Assembly: GCA_017519685.1 (NCBI GenBank)
Contig: JAFWRV010000416.1
Location: 1 to 8,849 of the forward strand
DNA length: 8,849 bases
From: Clostridia bacterium
GTDB lineage: Bacteria; Bacillota; Clostridia; Oscillospirales; Acutalibacteraceae
Reading direction: 5' to 3'
Shown here: positions 8,301 to 8,849 of the stretch, piece after piece
How the letters are laid out: every line of letters begins with the position of its first letter
Position numbering within the stretch: position 1 is the first letter of the stretch
Translations under genes and position numbers: made by a program
Notes under the pieces: model-generated
What the model was told of the DNA's origin: nothing
What the model saw: only the letters and a program-made list of their open reading frames with translations
Database searches by the model: none

Positions 8301-8849
8301 AAACGGCGGCACCCTGACGGATGAAGCCACAGCGACATTCGATTACAACGCAGCAATCACCAATCCCACCGCTCCCACGAGAACAGGTTATGACTTCGCA
8401 GGCTGGGCATATTCAAATGCCGATACCCACGAAGCATACACCGGCTCAACAATGCCCGCGTTCAATCTTGACGCTCAGGCACAGTGGAACATCAAGAGCT
8501 ACGAGGTAACATTCGATACCGACGGCGGTTCCGCAAACACCACAAGCACATTTGAGTACGGCGCGACAATCGTTCCTCCCGCCGATCCCACCAAGACGGG
8601 TTACACATTCGCCGGCTGGTCCGGAATTCCCGCTGACGGAAAGATGCCCGCGGAGGATATCACCGTAATCGCGACATGGACTGCAAATGTTTATACCATC
8701 AATTACAGCACCGACGGTACAGCGGTCGCAGCCGATGTTCTTACATACGGCACAGACAGCGTACCCGCGAAGACAGGCAAAGTTACAACCAAGGACGGTT
8801 ATGATTTTGAGTTCAATCTTGTCGGCTCCTTCGATCGGCTCGACACTTA
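2233..8849 (+). CDS. Giant secreted multidomain repeat protein (FIVAR, B-repeat array, cohesin-like insert), 3' partial
   Basis: One frame runs from GTG at 2233 to the window edge with no stop: at least 2205 residues. It begins with M-S-N-L-K-K and a hydrophobic core, a classic signal peptide, so the product is exported. Order of parts: signal 1-26; unclassified region 27-~510; FIVAR-type helices 514-592; MucBP-like unit 594-696; B-repeat-like units 697-1087; cohesin-like insert 1112-1303; further B-repeat units 1322 to the end. Cysteines are few (about nine) and Asn, Thr, Gly, Asp and Tyr are abundant, as usual in surface adhesins. No catalytic motif, transmembrane segment or LPXTG signal is visible; the anchor, if present, lies beyond the window. 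It has its own promoter and a good ribosome binding site. Likely role by family knowledge: a cell-surface adhesin or matrix protein; the ligand is unknown. Codon use looks uniform along the frame, and no frameshift is seen. Confidence 0.93.
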   Translation, partial: MSNLKKAISIVLAVLMVASVSPLSMAYVTFPNGDPYVAGTDYVYSDASAVTNPTPITVDTYGTTETIRIANKDQPIFDYKDESGVRTSYVVRANDAGIAETSGTFANFAYGYLSGVAQSAPFNPVIKLRINGISSTDPISGLAVSCDGLTGSVGTPTSTTGSNYVEFTWTVPTSMYTTFNSSGTGEGRVIWTINFIYAKRAYVAHAYSAKKYVVRPNGMLRVGKWDPGQTDRDKMFAHVTQLLCAQSIPGFASTSGGDHSYFDYTVNNLSGNALSGGGFDDIGNGSVIVNNWDLGGLAWFKTNYNDDDWDTWDSGWFSRNPDNAEAQYRPKSLNGDAPRTKIYIDTAYDHLGTGTANGKTNGLNLRLDWKTTDKGGNFPQRVTFMEAIKVRADGNLGSNLGGSTQSCGSAAAGTMSVNLSNVYHDGSNFNNLSAISSKGRKSDGTGGYVNADGDTIGSNYVLHSFSGTGALTNNTTWSIDYLIKSTDNTTVNDDSWLKSTNTLQVTFLTYTTATLRSVLNAIDNGTGFTYNNSTYPGKGKFPQSWMYTEGWSAFETAYDAARSVIAKFNVTQSDINTALTNLVSAYNGLQGYTPTGTITVRHCLVNTTTELVPAQTFTRATTWGNQNNSSYAAISNGASFSISGLVNSSNQCTLRGYKFVGPSNIRGSATFTPTGTVLTDEYDTNLGSEIIFYYEPATVKLKVATGIYDVGHEDATGQQFVYNADVRTGDDLNAAATVNDLAEIKAYIESHYTHPAYTVYGGMYDNSSYSGQNIDGINLAGGLTSWKMPPQDTNAYIKWNAKPVKLRINTTYGTVYTDLAAVQTPAILDDHTYEMGTVTFDLTSFNHPSSDGYDFVNYYKEAAYTNVAGNTITASYDNSEEYRIVVDGTSDYNYVDIYAKYVNLSSKIVFDPQGGTIADNTAVGSYTVVNNELSYSGATLPVSIGYPIPVRPGYVFKGWALQDGTPISGWTTYDATTGYAPVANGTHSMTSTTGLVAYAQWTPGQIMMTFQLGFDPNTESYTMNSKNLENEDFYFRTQVLADQDVDRTQFPSDPRRYGYVFNYWSYEGRRFNQAKYPTSDFTLLASWKAATDTAFGELISYVNIGGEDQIADIQHKNSNKLNPIAKKGDTVKVRFEVGGLFYAGSSSWIFAYDADVFEQVTGVTARANSNNAYINGIKAQIFEVNGAAAFNAYDDDMDKVGGKVVDPRDGSQINNPGYIQVTLDPDVNSMTNGYKTVSFDDVETYMIELILKIRTDTTKTSGSIWMPTELARSADNIMGDTYIAYSANEAALTNVETDVVKFDAEPVSTVKLVPEERPDTAITLALPTEGGVKLGEFVDTSADPEKRSTADKTFYGPEGTEILSTFTTDDTNYYETYTGNGTPWNVVGFPEPVRTGYHITAWNKTSGSGTAETWDSYNFASADQNGNTYTASWEADSHTIYFYNDPECTNLRGEVAAVYDQTGITPVVYQSGAITEFIGWIHQGDPCDAEHVLPSTYFETYTVTGDDSFYAYTKNARKTVSLVGYNDSTNANIGTVSLTEAVQDALGIELRVGDTLSIVNEIPANPASGYYYITKETADTLLRGEYTYESGGSTVTVNSSMGSTAKNFYAIKDITTPVNLAIAAAGDNEIRVAYRPLDFTVYFKSAPASGNFAPVVDGAAAHPGYNGGFGETLVTDPDTGILTWSITGPYNTTYDFDIASAGLVAPFGWKFQNYTPGTNRGTFRATGTNTSMTYTAQWSPASVTVHWLSEDFSEVKTATCNYNANYNVYTNAPSMTKDGYQFMGWKHAIVSGNTYTAAGDLITASANSIYNCSTSPEGTTYVVGTGVGTVASESDYIGLGTDATYDIYYLPVFQINQYNIIYNTIYTDGKYNPDPFGIGYDYGSTVTEFATVSDVTGYTFDGWYDESVYADKTNVITSKTIGAENINVYGYFTPNNYTVNFDPNGGTGDVQGVTVAYNAQITAPATAPTRTGYELLGWAETNDATEALATLPELTEAAASIGGVAKTLYAVWGINQYTISYDANGGTLTDEATATFDYNAAITNPTAPTRTGYDFAGWAYSNADTHEAYTGSTMPAFNLDAQAQWNIKSYEVTFDTDGGSANTTSTFEYGATIVPPADPTKTGYTFAGWSGIPADGKMPAEDITVIATWTANVYTINYSTDGTAVAADVLTYGTDSVPAKTGKVTTKDGYDFEFNLVGSFDRLDT
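2311..3768 (+). other. Unclassified N-terminal region of the giant protein
   Basis: Residues 27 to about 510 match no domain I recognise. The region is strand-rich and low in charge clusters. It contains a W-T-I-N-F strand near residue 195 that resembles the one in the Ig-like units of the neighbouring gene, an acidic and tryptophan-rich patch N-D-D-D-W-D-T-W-D-S-G-W at 305-316, and Gly/Asn-rich loops around 400-460. It may be a ligand-binding head preceding the repeat stalk; that is inference. Confidence 0.5.
3772..4008 (+). other. FIVAR-type helical domain
   Basis: Residues 514-592 read as amphipathic helices with the FIVAR pattern: T-L-R-S-V-L-N-A-I-D, then an aromatic loop, W-S-A-F-E-T-A-Y-D-A-A, then T-Q-S-D-I-N-T-A-L-T-N-L and a closing A-Y-N-G-L. 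FIVAR domains are small three-helix modules in bacterial surface and secreted proteins; several occur in adhesins and carbohydrate-active enzymes. Confidence 0.72.
4012..4320 (+). other. MucBP-like strand-rich unit
   Basis: Residues 594-696 begin with G-T-I-T-V-R-H, continue to a G-Y-K-F-V-G core at 656-660, and end with E-I-I-F-Y-Y-E-P at 689-696. This order resembles mucin-binding-protein (MucBP) repeats, which open with a V-x-V-x-(H/Y) strand, carry a G-Y core and end in a V-x-Y-x-Y strand. The match is by eye and could instead be a diverged B-repeat. Confidence 0.4.
4321..5493 (+). repeat. First B-repeat (Listeria-Bacteroides repeat) block, units 1-4
   Basis: Four consecutive units are seen at residues 697-799, 804-902, 907-1001 and 1004-1087. 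The third is canonical: I-V-F-D-P-Q-G-G-T, then R-P-G-Y-V-F-K-G-W, then A-Y-A-Q-W. The first two are degenerate but keep the end pattern (Y-I-K-W; I-Y-A-K-Y) and an aromatic core (Y-T-V-Y-G-G-M-Y; G-Y-D-F-V-N-Y-Y). The fourth keeps G-Y-V-F-N-Y-W and L-L-A-S-W. This is the InlB B-repeat / List-Bact repeat family, a beta-grasp module that builds extended stalks. Confidence 0.82.
5566..6141 (+). other. Cohesin-like beta-sandwich insert within the repeat array
   Basis: Residues 1112-1303 do not fit the B-repeat pattern. They have G-D-T-V-K-V-R-F-E-V at 1128-1137, W-I-F-A-Y-D-A-D-V-F-E at 1148-1158, then a strand I-E-L-I-L-K-I-R-T-D and G-S-I-W-M-P in the second half. In cohesins and related beta-sandwich modules the same order occurs: a G-D-x-V-x-V opening strand, a Y-D-x-x-(V/L)-(F/L)-E turn, then a late F-x-V-(K/R) strand and a G-x-x-x-(I/F) strand. 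I call it cohesin-like on pattern only; a true dockerin-binding cohesin is not shown. Confidence 0.45.
6196..7791 (+). repeat. Second B-repeat block, long diverged units
   Basis: Five diverged units of about 75-116 residues cover roughly 1322-1433, 1438-1512, 1518-1633, 1638-1738 and 1743-1853. Landmarks are R-T-G-Y-H-I-T-A-W and Y-T-A-S-W in the first, I-T-E-F-I-G-W and F-Y-A-Y in the second, F-G-W-K-F and Y-T-A-Q-W in the fourth, and D-G-Y-Q-F-M-G-W-K in the fifth. Several have enlarged loops, and the third lacks a clear G-W core. Confidence 0.75.
7795..8849 (+). repeat. Third B-repeat block, short canonical units
   Basis: Canonical units lie at residues 1855-1932, 1936-2012, 2016-2085 and 2089-2149, with a further one starting at 2153 and cut by the window. 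Each shows a Y-x-(I/V)-x-(Y/F) opening strand; those at 1936, 2016 and 2089 have (D/A)-x-(N/D)-G-G. Each has a G-Y-x-(F/L)-x-G-W core (T-G-Y-T-F-D-G-W, T-G-Y-E-L-L-G-W, T-G-Y-D-F-A-G-W, T-G-Y-T-F-A-G-W), and most close on A-x-W. The DNA string AGAACAGGTTATGA recurs at 8140 and 8380, exactly 240 bp apart, pointing to fairly recent duplication of neighbouring units. Confidence 0.9.

Overview
The window looks like part of a gut or rumen Clostridia chromosome (Bacillota, probably Oscillospiraceae/Ruminococcaceae). The basis is low-GC Gram-positive style signals (a TTGACT/TATAAT promoter, a GGGAGGA ribosome binding site, a GTG start), moderately GC-rich coding sequence set against AT-rich spacers, AGA as a frequent arginine codon, and a spacer full of short palindromes of a style I associate with these genomes. 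The taxonomic call is inference. No rRNA, tRNA, CRISPR array, transposase or phage gene is visible.

Layout. (1) Positions 2-1321 hold the 3' end of a plus-strand gene for a secreted or surface repeat protein: the tail of one InlB B-type (Listeria-Bacteroides) repeat, then three tandem Ig-like units, then the stop. It closes with a strong 12-bp GNRA-loop terminator at 1353-1384. (2) Positions 1385-2232 carry no credible gene. The first part is a patchwork of dispersed-repeat material: an AT-rich TGAATAA tract, a 25-nt direct repeat, a twin hairpin, and three palindromes with different arms but the same CTAC tail. The second part is AT-rich and ends in a clear promoter. (3) Positions 2233-8849 are one uninterrupted reading frame from a GTG start, open at the window edge, encoding at least 2205 residues. 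It is easily missed because it starts with GTG and has no stop here; the many short ATG frames inside it, on both strands, are shadows.

The giant protein reads, in order: signal peptide (1-26); a roughly 480-residue N-terminal region I cannot classify; a FIVAR-type helical domain (514-592); a MucBP-like strand-rich unit (594-696); four B-repeat-like units (697-1087, the first two degenerate); a roughly 190-residue insertion resembling a cohesin-like beta-sandwich (1112-1303); then another run of B-repeat units (1322 to the end), which become shorter and more canonical towards the C-terminus.

The two genes appear to be separately transcribed neighbours of the same general class: extracellular, modular, low-cysteine adhesin or matrix-type proteins. 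They share the B-repeat and a W-T-I-N-F strand motif in their Ig-like regions. I see no enzyme active site in either. The likely role is cell-surface attachment or structure, but ligand and anchoring cannot be read from this window, because the start of the first gene and the end of the second lie outside it.
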